A stretch of 64,000 bases of DNA. It comes from Dugong dugon (taxonomy: Eukaryota > Chordata > Mammalia > Sirenia > Dugongidae). Shown piece by piece: positions 47,301-57,992 of this stretch. Made by a program: the position numbers and the translations under genes. Position 1 is the stretch's first letter; each line of letters begins with the position of its first letter. The notes under the pieces are model-generated. The model ran no database searches. It was not told where the DNA came from and saw nothing but the letters and a program-made list of their open reading frames with translations. Location: contig CM057462.1 of the NCBI GenBank assembly GCA_030035585.1, positions 112,835,234-112,899,233 on the forward strand. Reading direction: 5' to 3'.

Positions 47301-48714
47301 ATCTAACAATAACAACAACATCCCGTACCATACACTAGAAAGTTGTCTATGTCTAACCTTTCTTGGAGCATTTTAGGATAAAGTATACTTTCTTCAGACT
47401 AATAAAATGCCGTGAAATGAAAGGAGTTTGACGATTTTATTCACTGTTGTTTCTGGGTTCCTTAAATAACAAATGTTGAATTTATACGAATTTCTATATA
47501 AGAAAGATAAACGTCCGCAGGGGATTTTAAAGTTAATTCAAAGAGATAAGACACAGGTCATAGTGGAAAAGGCTTGATTCTAAAGTAAAAAACTGCAGTT
47601 CCTAGTTTCAACTTCACGTGTCTTTGAGTGTAATTTAGTGTCTGCCTATGTGCCTATGCGTCTTTTTTTTTTTTTTTTTTAACAATAAAAGAAGGAATTG
47701 GATATGATGAACCTTCAGAGCCAAAAGTCTGTAAGGGTTACTTGTAATCTTTTTATCTGTATCCACATACGTTATGTGAGAGCCACTTCCCTGATAATGT
47801 CCTAATACAATGAGATTTAAAAGCACAATACTGAAAGATTTTGCTTTAGTGTAATAACCACTATCTTAGGCATCAGCAAAGTAACATTTAAATGAACTGG
47901 TATAAATTCTTTTTTTTAATAGATGGAATATTTATAAATAAATAAACTTAAATGCAAACATCTTACCAGAGAACCCCAAAATAAATAAATAAATAGATAA
48001 ATGGTGTGAATTTATGCAAGCTACAATAATATTTGAAGGATATTTGCAGAAGTTGGATGTTTCTTCATGATTAAATTACAAGAAACTGTTTGCATTGCAA
48101 TTTTTATTTCTGTTACATTTATTATAGATGCTATTTTTAATTGTGATAATACATTCTGAAAAAGGATACTTGTATTACAGATATGTCTGGCAAACCTAGT
48201 TTGTCCCAAAATATGAAGTTAAGCTATATTTGGATATTTATAACTATTCACCTAAGAGTGGTTGAGTATCAGCGTGTACCAAAACTGTGCTGCAAATCAA
48301 TTTGGACCAATTTGGATTTAAATAACGCTGACATCTTCGCCAAAAATGATATATCTTAAGAAAAAAATCATCTAACTTTGGGTTGCTAACTGCTTAGTAC
48401 AAAAACGTGTTAAAAATGTCAATACCAAGCTTTAATATATGTACATACGTGTAAATGTGTAAAAAGACTGAAAAATGGAAAAGCCGCCTCTGACATTTGG
48501 GAGCTGCTCTGGCACTAGAAGTTAGTCCTTGGTGTTGCTAGAAGCTGGCCTTGTACTCAGAGAGAGGTCATGGTGTCCTGCTGTTGAACATAAACAATCT
48601 CACAGATCACCTGTATCAGATAAGGTCACTCAGAAACCATAATGAAGTTAGATAAAAACAAGGCCAGTTGGTAATCATGACTGAGCACAAACAAAAACAA
48701 AATCACTGTGTAAA

Positions 48715-48716
<2 letters not shown>
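47301..48716. other. No gene seen
   Basis: Unique AT-rich sequence with a T run at 47662-47681 and a (AAAT)n patch at 47980-47995. Confidence 0.35.

Positions 48717-48753
<37 letters not shown>
48717..48753. repeat. (CA)n microsatellite
   Basis: About 18 uninterrupted CA units. Confidence 0.97.
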
Positions 48754-48755
<2 letters not shown>

Positions 48756-48992
48756 TTTCCAAACATCTCCCATCCTCAGTTAATGTGATTGCAGCTAGTT
48801 TTCAGATTAAAATTTTGGTCCCACTTATTTCCTCTTACTCTCTAGATGGATAAATTAAGACACTCAGTCATAAAATTGCCCCCACTTCCTGAAAACAGCT
48901 AATCCTAAATAAACGTCTACTTACTTTAGTTCTCCCCTATAATCACCTAACACAAACTCAAATCCTATAATAAGTCCCTCCTAACATCTTCT

Positions 48993-49210
48993 TGGAGTCC
49001 CTGGGGGGTGCAAACAGTCCCTGGGGGGTGCCAAATGTTGGGCTTCTAAGCAAAAGTTTGGAGTTTGAGTCCACCCAGAGATGCCTTGGAAGAAAGTGTT
49101 GGTGATATACTTCCAAAATATCAACCACAGAAAATCCTATGGAGCACAGTTCTACTCTGATATGCACGGGGTCGCTATGAATTGAAATGGACTCCACAAC
49201 AGCTGGTAAT
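48993..49210 (+). mobile_element. Afrotherian tRNA-type SINE with duplicated head
   Basis: The first 20 bases of the head are tandemly duplicated: 'agtccctggggggtgcaaac' at 48996-49015 and again from 49016. The rest is the older subfamily: 'gagtttgagtccacccagag', 'ggtgatatacttccaaaata', 'gcacagttctactctgatat', 'gaaatggactccacaacagc'. Confidence 0.88.
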
Positions 49211-49574
49211 ACCCTCTTACTGAGATTTCCCACAGTTCCGCATGGAGTGAGGTTCTTTTTTCCCACATGCAATGATCAATAAACCTCACTCCAGGTGTAC
49301 TGCTGAATGTTTTGGGGTGCAAGACATCAGCAAGATTTCACATGTCCTCAAAGATACATATTGTGCATATGAATAAGGTATTTAGGAGTAAGTATGCAAT
49401 TGGATAAGATTCTATGCTCTACAGAATTTCCCAGAAAAAATCATCCAGATAATTTCCTTTTACCAAAATACACAACCAGACCCCAAATAAATCATTTCTA
49501 TATTTGCATAATATTATCTCTTCATTTAGATGCAAATTCTATTAACATTCTTTTAATCACCTCTTACCTGCCAT
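49211..49574. other. No gene seen
   Basis: Unique sequence. Confidence 0.35.
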
Positions 49575-49775
49575 TCAGTGTTCTAGGTATTTTCACCTAA
49601 ATGTTGTATTTAACCCTCACAGCAGCCTGTAAGATAGAGAGTTTGTATCCTATTTTAATCTCTATAACCTAGTAAAATCAGAGTTTTCATCCTCATTTCC
49701 TGGGTAAAGAAACATTAAGTGACTTGCCTGCCAGTAAGTGTCTGAACAACAACCAGAACCTGAATTCCCAAGCAT
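49575..49775 (-). repeat. MIR fragment
   Basis: Antisense MIR: 'tgtatttaaccctcacagca', 'cctcatttcctgggtaaaga', 'aagtgacttgcctgccagta' and 'cagaacctgaattccca'. Confidence 0.8.
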
Positions 49776-49794
49776 AATAATAACAGCTACAAAT

Positions 49795-50730
49795 TATTGA
49801 TTTACTTAAAAATACTATTGTTTCTATGCTGTGCCAGGTAAAATAAAGAACAGAGACAAAAATTTCTGTTGTCATGGAGCTTACATTCTAGGGAGGCAGA
49901 GTAAACAATAAATTATACAAATGACTAAAATACACAGGTGGCAATTCGTTCTATATTAAAACATATAAATTAGAGAAGAGTGTTAAGGATGGTTATGGAA
50001 GATTTCCTAAACATGACCTGAAGGCAGTGCAGGAGCAATCATGATAATATATGAAAGAAAACTGTTCCAGGCAGAAGGAACAACAAGTACAAAGAACATG
50101 AGACTGAAGCTTGCCTGCGGTGGTCAAGGAACAGCAAAGGGGCCAACCTGTGTGGAGAGACAGAAGCAAGGGAAGAAGTCCAGAGGATAAGGTCGTAGGT
50201 ATAGGAGGTGGGGACAGAAAACATGAGGCTCTGAAGATGATGAGAAGGCCTCAGAGGGTTTTGAATAGAAGAGTGTCATGATCTGATTTATATTTTAACA
50301 AGAGCTCTCTAATGGCTAGTCTGAAAACTGTTTGAAGGGAGCAAGATTTGAAGCAGGGAGACTAGTAAGGAAGGCAAGTCAATAATCCAGGTAAGAGACA
50401 ATGGCAACTTGGACTGGGGCTATAGCGGTGGAGGTGGTGAAAGCGGTTGAATCCTGGGTGTAGTATGTTGAAGGGAGAAGAGACAATAGGAAGGAAAAGA
50501 ATAGTTTATGACTAAAGTTTTTGGCCCAAGCAATTGGAAGGACTGATTAGTCATTAACTGAGATGGACAAGTCTGTGGGAACAGATTTCTTGAGGATGAG
50601 GGTAGGTTGGATGCTTGGTACTGTCACGTTAAATTTGAGATGTCTGTTTGACATCCAAGAGAAGAGCTGGTTGAAGATCACCAGAGAGGTCCAGACTCGT
50701 ATCAGAGCCATCAAGATGTGGAGTATTTAT
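49795..50730 (-). mobile_element. L2 LINE fragment, antisense
   Basis: A long antisense L2 with a clear motif order: 'tgtcatggagcttacattct', 'ctgttccaggcagaaggaac', 'aacaagtacaaag', 'agagtgtcatgatctgattt', 'aagcagggagactagtaagg', 'aacttggactggggctata', 'gtttttggcccaagcaattg', 'gttaaatttgagatgtctgt', 'ttgacatccaagagaagagc'. It retains nearly 1 kb of the L2 3' coding end. Confidence 0.82.
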
Positions 50731-50737
50731 ATACACA

Positions 50738-50860
50738 AAATCAGTTCTCAGCTTTAGCATGCATCACAGAATTACATGGAGGGCTTGTTAAAACACAGAC
50801 AGATGGGCTATTCCCCTAGAGATCCTGAACTAAATTAGCAAATGCATTCTACTGGTATTT
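50738..50860 (+). mobile_element. MER5-type hAT DNA transposon fragment
   Basis: 'ttagcatgcatcacagaatt', 'acatggagggcttgttaaaa' and 'cacagacagatgggct' match the MER5 (hAT-Charlie) core; the rest is degraded. Confidence 0.75.
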
Positions 50861-51053
50861 TTAAAGAGCACTGAATATCTTACCTTTATATTCACTGAGA
50901 TGAACCACATTTGATTCTATGTTATATAATATTTAGAAAGCATCAGCCTAAGATTTATCTAAAAATAAAAGTGTAACATTTGAATAGCTAATAAATACTC
51001 AGGTATTTCTAGGATAACTGTCTTTGAAAGATGGTAAACTTTCTGGTCCCTCC

Positions 51054-51076
51054 TGTGTGTGTGTGTGTGTGTGTGT
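51054..51076. repeat. (TG)n microsatellite
   Basis: About 11 TG units. A T run follows at 51140-51156. Confidence 0.95.
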
Positions 51077-51544
51077 CAACACCTGTGAAGCCTTTCTTCT
51101 GTTTGCCTTTTGGCAGATCTTCCAGTCTGTTAATGCTGCTTTTTTTTTTTTTTTTTCCTCGCTTGGCACTTGTAGAGAGTATATCGATAGACATAGTCCT
51201 ATTATTACCAAAGTTAAGTGTAATAAATGCATCCTCACAGGTATATACTCACCCTGAAAGCATAAAGAGTGCAAAGTAATTAGAAGCAAGAACAAACCTC
51301 ATGAATTAACTTAGTAACTTTGCTTACGTATTTCGTTTTAAGATGCATTTGCTGCATTCCTATTTATTAGAATTATATACTTCATGATGATGACTTGAAA
51401 AAAATGGAGCCTGTTCTTTTAATAATTGTTCCATAACATGTTACTGGCACATAGTCAGTATTCAATAGCTACTGAATAATGGGACAAATACATGAAAAAA
51501 TAATAACAAAATCAGTATACATTGAATAATAAAATCAGAGTCTG
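51077..51544. other. No gene seen
   Basis: Unique sequence. Confidence 0.35.
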
Positions 51545-51740
51545 TAGTTTGGGCAACAGTTAATGTGCTCAGCTGATAACCCAAAAGTTTGGAGTTTCAA
51601 GTCCACCCAGAGGTGCCTCCCAAGAAAGTCCTAGTGATATACTTCCAAAAAATTAGCCATTGGAAACTCTATGGAGCATACTTCTACTTTGACACACATG
51701 GGGTTGTCATGAATTGAAGTCTACTCAGTGGCAACCAACA
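51545..51740 (+). mobile_element. Afrotherian tRNA-type SINE, older subfamily
   Basis: Carries 'gagtttcaagtccaccca', 'gagtttcaagtccacccaga', 'agtgatatacttccaaaaaa', 'ttagccattggaaactctat' and 'gacacacatggggttgtc'. Confidence 0.85.
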
Positions 51741-51879
51741 ACCATCAAAATATACAAAATATATATAAAATATATAAAATATTAATATATAATAAATATA
51801 ATAATATAATATTTGCATATTATATATAATATTAATATGTATAATAAATATATATAAAATATACAATGATATATGTAAA
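51741..51879. repeat. AT-rich palindromic low-complexity tract
   Basis: Variations on TATATAAAATAT and TAATATATAATAAATA, able to fold on itself. It sits between two SINEs. Confidence 0.85.
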
Positions 51880-52040
51880 AAACCAAACCCATTGCCATCA
51901 AGTCAATTCCAACTCATAGCGACCCTGTAACACAGAATAGAACCACCCCACAGAGTTTCCAAGGAGTGCCTGTGGATTCAAACTGCTGACCTTTTAGTTA
52001 GCAGCCACAGCTCTTAACCACTACACCACTAGGGTTTCCA
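51880..52040 (-). mobile_element. AfroSINE copy in AT-rich target
   Basis: Reverse copy from 'aaccaaacccattgccatca' to 'ccactacaccactagggttt'. Possible TSD ATATATGTA at 51869-51877 and 52042-52050; the low complexity makes it weak. Confidence 0.9.
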
Positions 52041-52069
52041 TATATATGTATATATAGCAAATTACAGCT

Positions 52070-52290
52070 CAGATTATTGAGTGGTTACTATATGCCAGGC
52101 ACAGTTCCAAGTATTTCACATGTAATTCTCACAATAGCCATATGAGGTAGAAATTGTTATTACTTTCATCATGCAGGTAATTAAACTTAGGTAAAACAAG
52201 GGTTAAGTAATTTGGGAAGGATAAGTTGCCAAGGATTTCAACTCATATATTCTGGCTGGAGACTCTAGACCTCTTAGAACTACATTTTTT
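52070..52290 (-). repeat. MIR fragment
   Basis: Antisense MIR: 'ctatatgccaggcacagttc', 'catgtaattctcacaatagc', 'catatgaggtagaaattgtt' and 'aagtaatttgggaaggataa'. Confidence 0.75.
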
Positions 52291-52670
52291 GTAAACCATA
52301 GAGTGCCAATGTGAATTATTTTTAAATAAAACTTGCTTAATTTCAGTTTACTTCCTCTGAAACATGGCCATTTGACAAAGTTACCATGCTTTTCTATATT
52401 ACTACTCATGTGTTAAAAAAAGATTGAAAAATTATCTCATTTATTAGTACAGAAATTTTACCGCTGACAAAAATAAGCCACCATCAATTATGAGTCCTTT
52501 CTTCAATTAACTGACAATTTAATTATTTTCCTTAGTGAACAGACATTTCAATGAAACTATTTTGCTTTTATAAAAGTCAGAATAATTTTCTGTTTGTAAA
52601 CTGTATTATTTTAGAGTAATTTTGGTTGATTTTTTTTTTAAATCAGTTTACAATTTTGAATAAATCGAAG
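52291..52670. other. No gene seen
   Basis: Unique AT-rich sequence. Confidence 0.35.
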
Positions 52671-53184
52671 GTTATTTCCAGGGCTTCAAGCTGGTTCTTC
52701 CCAGTTCAGTCATGGCCGAGGAAGTAAAACTGGAACATGCCCAAATTTTAAAAAATTTGGGTGAACTGGAATAATAACCAGAACAGGAAAAATTACAGGT
52801 TGAAGGACTAGTAGAAACCTAATCTCTCTCTTAGAAAACAAGGGCAGCATATGTGATGCATAGCAACCAAATCTCTTCCTCATCAGATTTTGAGCAGAGT
52901 CAGAAACAGAGGTGCCCTACTCAAAGATGGCGGCTGACTGCACAGCTTTGAATGTATGTTACTCTCCACAGTCTTTACCAATAATTCAATCTCAGGCATC
53001 AGGCTCCTGAAAGAGCTCACTACATCTCTTCCAAGTCTCCTATTCCAGGGCTTCAATCTGTAATTTTTCCCATTCCAGTTATAGTTTTGGATCACTCAAA
53101 TTGTAAAAATTCAGAACTTGTCCAGTTTAGCTTCATTGGCCATGACTTAACCAGTTGGAACAGGTTTGAAGCCCTGGTTATTTT
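52671..53184. mobile_element. hAT-like nonautonomous DNA transposon with long TIRs
   Basis: The element is 52679-53176 (498 bases). The left end starts CAGGGCTTCAAGCTGGTTC and the right end, reversed, starts CAGGGCTTCAAACCTGTTC. Both go on with 'AGTCATGGCC', 'GAAG.TAAAACTGGA/GCTAAACTGGA' and an AAATTTT-rich bend. The inverted similarity continues for about 130 bases (52679-52808 against 53047-53176). An internal CAGGGCTTCAA occurs at 53047. The 8-base flanks GTTATTTC (52671-52678) and GTTATTTT (53177-53184) match at seven positions, the TSD length of hAT transposons. The middle has no transposase frame. I do not recognise the family. Confidence 0.85.
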
Positions 53185-53910
53185 AAATTCTCAGTTTATA
53201 TATAGATATGAAAGTCAATGGGTAAGTCTTACTCTTTTTTTTTTTTTTTTTTTTTGCCTTCTTTAAAGATAATTATTACCAGTCAGTTTCCTAGGAAGAA
53301 ACATTCTCTGTCAATTCGTCTTCTCCATCTGCTTCCACATACTGCAAAATTATAATCATCCATAATTTGTGATAGATTCTTGCGAAACGTTGCTAAAACA
53401 ATTTGGAAAGTGCCAGACAAGGATACTTGCCAAATTACACACATTGCAGATGCTTTTGTTCTTTATACTTTCTCCAGAAAAGTTGAATATGAAAGTTATT
53501 TTTTATGGAATTTTTTTAAATTCCAAAGCAACTGTCATAATGAATTCATGCTTTCTATCTAGAACAAATAATATTTCTTTTCTAAAGGTTGTAACACAAA
53601 TAACGTGCACTAAAATTTGCAATCCCCCCTTCCAAAAAAAAAAAAAATAGAGCTTAACGAATGGAGGATAATTAGGCTATAAGCTTTTCTAAAGGCCCAG
53701 ACTATGTCTTTTCACTTTAGAATCTCCAAAACTTAGTGTAGTTTTTGGTATATACAAGGCATTCAGTGCTGACTAGAGGTTTTAGCAAGAAAATGCAACT
53801 ACTCAAATGTCTTGGACTGAAAATGGTTCTACTTATCTGGGAAAGTCATCATCCTTCATTAAGCTTATAGTTTCAAAAAGTCTAGGTAGAAATAATACCT
53901 AAAGAAAATG
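53185..53910. other. No gene seen
   Basis: T run at 53234-53255, A run at 53633-53647; otherwise unique AT-rich sequence. Confidence 0.35.
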
Positions 53911-54110
53911 GTTGTTGTTGTTACTTGCTCTGACTCCCAGCAACCTATGTACAACTCAACAAAATGTTGTCCAGTTCTGTGCCATCTTCATGATCATTGA
54001 TATGTTTGAGTCCATTGTATGGTTATTGTGTCAATCCAGCTTACGGAGGGTTTCACTGTTTTTTGCTGACCTTCTACCAAACATAAAGTCCTTTTTATCT
54101 AGATCATCGG
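53911..54110 (-). mobile_element. RTE LINE 3' fragment
   Basis: Starts at 'gttgttgttgttacttgctc' (reversed tail) and has 'atatgtttgagtccattgta', 'tgtgtcaatccagcttacgg' and 'accttctaccaaacataaag', in line with the other RTE copies. Confidence 0.75.
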
Positions 54111-54514
54111 AACCAATCCTGAAGATAAAATGTTATGACAGCTGATGCAGCCAAACTACCTACAGGTTCTACTATTTGAATGAGCCAAATATCTCCGAAA
54201 ATTTGTCTCTACTCAGTCTCTATGAGCTAAACTTCCATACTTCCTTAATCATTTCCAGCAAAGGGATTCCACCACAAGGCACTAATTAAGGTCATCACTA
54301 ATCTGTGTCATAACAAAGCCAATCTAACTCAATCTCTCATATCACTTGACATTATTTACCACCCACTCCTTCTTGAAATGTTTTCTTTTTTGAATTTGCA
54401 TAACCTCTTATTCTTCTGTTTTACCTCTAAATTCTCTAGGCCCATCTCCCCTGTATTCTTTGTTACTTCTTCCTCTTCTACTAATCCTTCAAATTTTGGA
54501 AGTCTGAGGTTTCA

Positions 54515-54580
54515 GTCTCTGTGAGTCGGAATTGACTTCATTTTAACGGGTTTGGGTATTTTTCTTTTTTTTTCTTTTGG
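54515..54580 (+). mobile_element. AfroSINE 3' end piece
   Basis: Only the terminal 'gtgagtcggaattgacttca' and 'ttttaacgggtttgggta' with the T-rich tail remain. Confidence 0.75.
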
Positions 54581-54846
54581 TTTGAGGTTTTGGTGGGTAG
54601 CTTTCTTCTCTTGTCTAGCTACACTTCCTCCCTAGATGATCTCATGCAGTCCCACGGCTATAAATATGTTTAATTTGTTGACAATTACTAAAATTCTCCC
54701 TCTATCCTTGTCCTCTCCCTTAATCTCCCAACTCATGTGTTTAATTTCTTTTTTGATATCTTCACTTTGGTATCTATAGGTATCTCGAACTGAATACAGT
54801 CCAAACAAAATAATATATTCATTTCTGCCCAGAAATTTACTTTCCC

Positions 54847-55022
54847 TATTGCCATCGTGGAAACCCTGGTGACTTAATGGTTAAGAGCTATGGCTGCTTA
54901 CCAAATGGTCGGCAGTTCAAATCCACCAGGCGCTCCTTGGAAACCCTGTGGGGCAGTTCTACTCTGTCCTGTACAGTCGTTATGGGTTGGAATCAACCCA
55001 ACGGCAACGGGTTATTGCCATC
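54847..55022 (+). mobile_element. AfroSINE copy with perfect target-site duplication
   Basis: Element 54857-55012, short form: 'ggaaaccctggtgacttaat', 'ggttaagagctatggctgc', 'ggcagttcaaatccaccagg', 'ccctgtggggcagttctact', 'aacccaacggcaacgggtt'. The TSD is TATTGCCATC at 54847-54856 and 55013-55022. Confidence 0.95.
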
Positions 55023-55094
55023 TTAGCAAATGACAGCAAAATCAGCTCAATTCCTAAGGGGAAAAGAGAGAAACAAACCCTAATACTCATACTT

Positions 55095-56066
55095 CAATAT
55101 TTTCTCCTTTTTATCATGATGTTGCTTACCGGTGCAGTTGTGAGGTTTTTTGTTTTCTTTATGTTGAGGTGTTGTCCATACTGAAGGCTGTAGTGTTTGA
55201 TTTTCATGAGGAAGTGCTTCAAGTTCCCTTTGCTTGCAGCAAGCAAAGTTGTGTCATCTGCGTATTGCAGGTTGTTAATGAGTCTTTCTTCAATTCTGAT
55301 GCCCCATTCTTCTTTATATAGTCTGGCTTGTTGGATTATTTGTTCAGCAAACAGATTGAGTAAGTATGGTAAAAGGATACAACTCTGATTCACACATTTC
55401 TGATTTTAAATGACGCTGTGTCCCCTTGTTCTGTTCGAAGGACTGGCTCTTGGTCTATGTACAGGTTCCTCACGAACACAATTAAGTGTTCTGGAATACC
55501 CATTCTTCACAATGTTATTCATAATATGTTATAATTCACACAGTTGAATGCCTTTGCATAGTCAATAAAACACAGGTAAACATCTTTCTGGTATTCTCTG
55601 CTTTCAGCCAGGATCCATCTGACATCAGCAATGATATCCCTGGTTCCAGAAAAATTTTCTTGCCTGTGATATTAATGATACTGTTCAAAAATTTCCACAT
55701 TCTGTTGGATCACCTTTCTTGGGAATGGGAATAAATATGGATCTCTTCCAGTCTGTTGGCCAGGTACCTGTACTCCAAATTTCTTGGCATAGATGAGTGA
55801 GTGCTTCCAGTGTTGTATTCTTTAGTTGAAACATCTTAACTGATATTCCGTCAATTCCTGGAGCCTTGGTTTTTGCCAATGCCTTCAGTCTAGCTTGGAC
55901 TTCTTCCTTCAGTACCATCAGTTTTTGATTATATGCTACCTCCTGAAATGGTTGGACGTTGATCTATTCTTTTTGGTCCAGTGACTCTGTGTTTGCTTCC
56001 ATCTTCTTTCGATGCTTCCTGCATCATTCAGTATTTTGCCCATGGAATCCTTCAATATTGCAACTC
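55095..56066 (-). pseudogene. RTE ORF remnant: reverse transcriptase part
   Basis: The RT of RTE elements copies the element RNA at the target site. Here 'ARLKALAKTKAPGIDGIS' and 'WKRSIFIPIPKKGDPTECGNF' (55918-55685) form the start of the fingers and palm. Further on come 'NLFAEQIIQQARL' and the catalytic 'NNLQYADDTTLLA' (within 55393-55094), with both aspartates present. Between 55685 and 55393 the frame is broken by stops and shifts. The endonuclease domain that should precede is missing, since this copy is 5'-truncated near 56066. Confidence 0.9.
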
Positions 56067-56687
56067 GAGAAAACATTGAAGTTGTCAAGGATTTAATTTT
56101 ACTTGGATCCACACTCAACGTCCATAGAAGCAGCAGTCAAGAAATAAAACGATGTATTGCATTGGGCAAATCCGTTGCAAAAGACCTCTTTAAAGTGTTA
56201 AAAAACAAAGATGTCACTTTGAGGACTAAGGTGCACCTGACTCAAGCCATGGTATTTTCAATCGCCTCATATGCATGCGAAAGCTGGACAATGAATAAGG
56301 AAGACAGAAAAAGAATTGATGCCTTTGAATTATGGTGTTGAAAAAGAATGTTGAATATACCACAGACTGCCAGACAAATGAACAAACCTATCTTGAAAGA
56401 AGTACAGCCAGAAGGCTCCTTAAAAACAAGGATAGTGAGACTTCACTTCACGTACTTTGGGCGTGTTATCAGGAGGAACCAGTCCCTGAAGAAGGTCATC
56501 ATATTTGGTAAAGTAGAGGGTCAGCAAAAAAGAGGAAGAGCCTCAACGAAATGGATTGACACAGTGGCTGCAACAATAGGCTCAAACATAGCAACAATTG
56601 TGAGGATGGTGCAGGACCGATCCGTATTTTGTTATGTTGTACATAGGTTCACTATGAACCGGAAACAACTCGACAGCACCTAACAAC
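56067..56687 (+). pseudogene. RTE ORF remnant: C-terminal part
   Basis: Open from before 56067 to a stop at 56341, then again 56348-56683, so a frameshift or stop of one codon separates the two parts. The peptides 'LILLGSTLNVHRSSSQEIK', 'TLRTKVHLTQAMVFSIASYA', 'RLHFTYFGRVIRRNQSLKK' and 'GRASTKWIDTVAATIGSN' match the other RTE pieces in the window. The element ends with a short (CAA)n-type tail at 56679-56690. The role of this C-terminal region in the family is not well defined; it may bind nucleic acid. Confidence 0.9.
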
Positions 56688-57302
56688 AATACTTATACTT
56701 GACTCTCCTCTTTAAGTCACACCCATCTAATCCATCAGAAAGGTGCCTCAAAATATATATCATAAATCTGGTAACCTCTTACTAACTATAACCTCAGTCC
56801 AATTCACCATAATTTCTGGCCCAGCTAACATCAACAGACAAATCACTAGTCTATCTCTCTTCTTCCCATCTTTGAACTCCTATCATTCATCTAGCAGCCA
56901 GATTTTCATTTCTGAGTTACTGCCAATAAGTTCCCACTGCAAGAATATAAAATCCAACTTCTCAGCAAAGACCTTAAGGCCTTACATGATCTGGTCTCTG
57001 CTCAGTGCCGTCTCCAACCACTCTTCCCCTTGCTTACATGCCCTAGTCACATCACCCTTTTGGTTTCTTGAACACACCTAGTGCATTCCTGTCTCAGAAC
57101 ATTTGTATGTGTAGTTCTTCTTGGAACACTCTTCACATATATCTTCAAAATGCTGCAAGACAGAGGGCCCTCCTGACTGCCTGAAATAAAGAACCCCCAT
57201 TCCTACAAACATACACACAAAGTCCCTCTCTGGTAGCTTAAATCATCTCACCTTCATATTGCTCATCGGTAGCTGACGTTATTTATTTGATTCAGCTTTC
57301 TG

Positions 57303-57481
57303 TGTTCGTGGGAAAGCCCTGGTGGTACAGTGGTTAACAGCTCAGCTGGTAACCAAAAAGTTGGCAGTTCGAATCCATGAGCCACTTCTTGGAAACCCTA
57401 TGGGGCAGTTCTAATCTGTCCTATAGTGTCACTAGGAGTCAGAATCAACTCAATGGCAATAGGTATGGGTATGTTCATGGG
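57303..57481 (+). mobile_element. AfroSINE copy with target-site duplication
   Basis: Element 57313-57471: 'aaagccctggtggtacagtg', 'gcagttcgaatccatgagc', 'ggaaaccctatggggcagtt', 'aatcaactcaatggcaatag'. The TSD is TGTTCGTGGG (57303-57312) and TGTTCATGGG (57472-57481). Confidence 0.93.
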
Positions 57482-57789
57482 ATTATTGTCTACCTATCCT
57501 ATTCCTAATACACAAGAAACCTGAGGGCAGAGAATTTATCTTTTATATCCCCAGTGCCTAGAACAGTGACTGAAATATATTTGGCATTCTAAAAATATTT
57601 GTTGGCTATCTTAAGCAATCTTAGAATAAGCAGGACCTGAATTAAGTTTTCCACACGTAACAGGTAATCAAACATTCGTTGACCTAATGTTTTGCCTCAA
57701 CTAATTACTGTAGTTATAATTTCACCTTCAGGCAATAGTTGTGATATTTACCACAGATATCATGTATATGATATGAATTTAAAGAACTA

Positions 57790-57992
57790 TACGTATTACT
57801 AAGGAGCACTGGTGGCGCAATGGTTAAAGTGATTGGCTGCTAACCAAAAGGTTAGTGGTTTCAAACCACCTGTGGCTATGAGGGAGAAAAACGTGACAGT
57901 CTGCTTCTGTAGAGAATTACAGCCTTGAAAACCCTATGGGGTCACTATGAGTCGGAACTGACTTGACAGCATTGGGGTGGGTACATATTACT
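57790..57992 (+). mobile_element. AfroSINE copy with target-site duplication
   Basis: Element 57801-57981, long form with 'gagggagaaaaacgtgacag' and 'tctgcttctgtagagaatta'. It lacks the 'cagttctactctgtcctat' block. The TSD is TACGTATTACT (57790-57800) and TACATATTACT (57982-57992). Confidence 0.93.

Larger units (their letters stand above)
55082..56700. mobile_element. RTE LINE with 5' inversion (twin-primed insertion)
   Basis: One insertion in two oppositely oriented halves. The 3' half, 56067-56687, is on the plus strand. The 5' half, 55095-56066, is on the minus strand. Together they read through one RTE ORF: the minus half ends in the peptide NIMIKRR/..ENIE zone, and the plus half begins at the same ENIEVVKDL zone. 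The bases 'gaaaatattgaa' and 'gaaaacattgaa' are shared at the two junctions. The target-site duplications AATACTCATACTT (55082-55094) and AATACTTATACTT (56688-56700) lie outside both halves, so it is one event. Confidence 0.92.
54190..57606 (+). mobile_element. Ancient L2 LINE, split by later insertions
   Basis: Pieces of one sense-oriented L2 surround younger elements. 54190-54514 and 54590-54846 correspond to the reverse-transcriptase-coding part ('ccacccactccttcttgaaa', 'gatgatctcatgcagtccc', 'ggtatctcgaactgaatac'). 56701-57312 follows ('tgactctcctctttaagtca', 'catgatctggtctctgctca', 'atgccctagtcacatcaccc'). The 3' end is at 57482-57606 ('ccccagtgcctagaacagtg', 'aaatatttgttggc'). The order is consistent with a single element that received an AfroSINE tail piece (54515-54565), an AfroSINE (54857), an RTE (55095) and another AfroSINE (57313). 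All frames are decayed. Confidence 0.78.
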
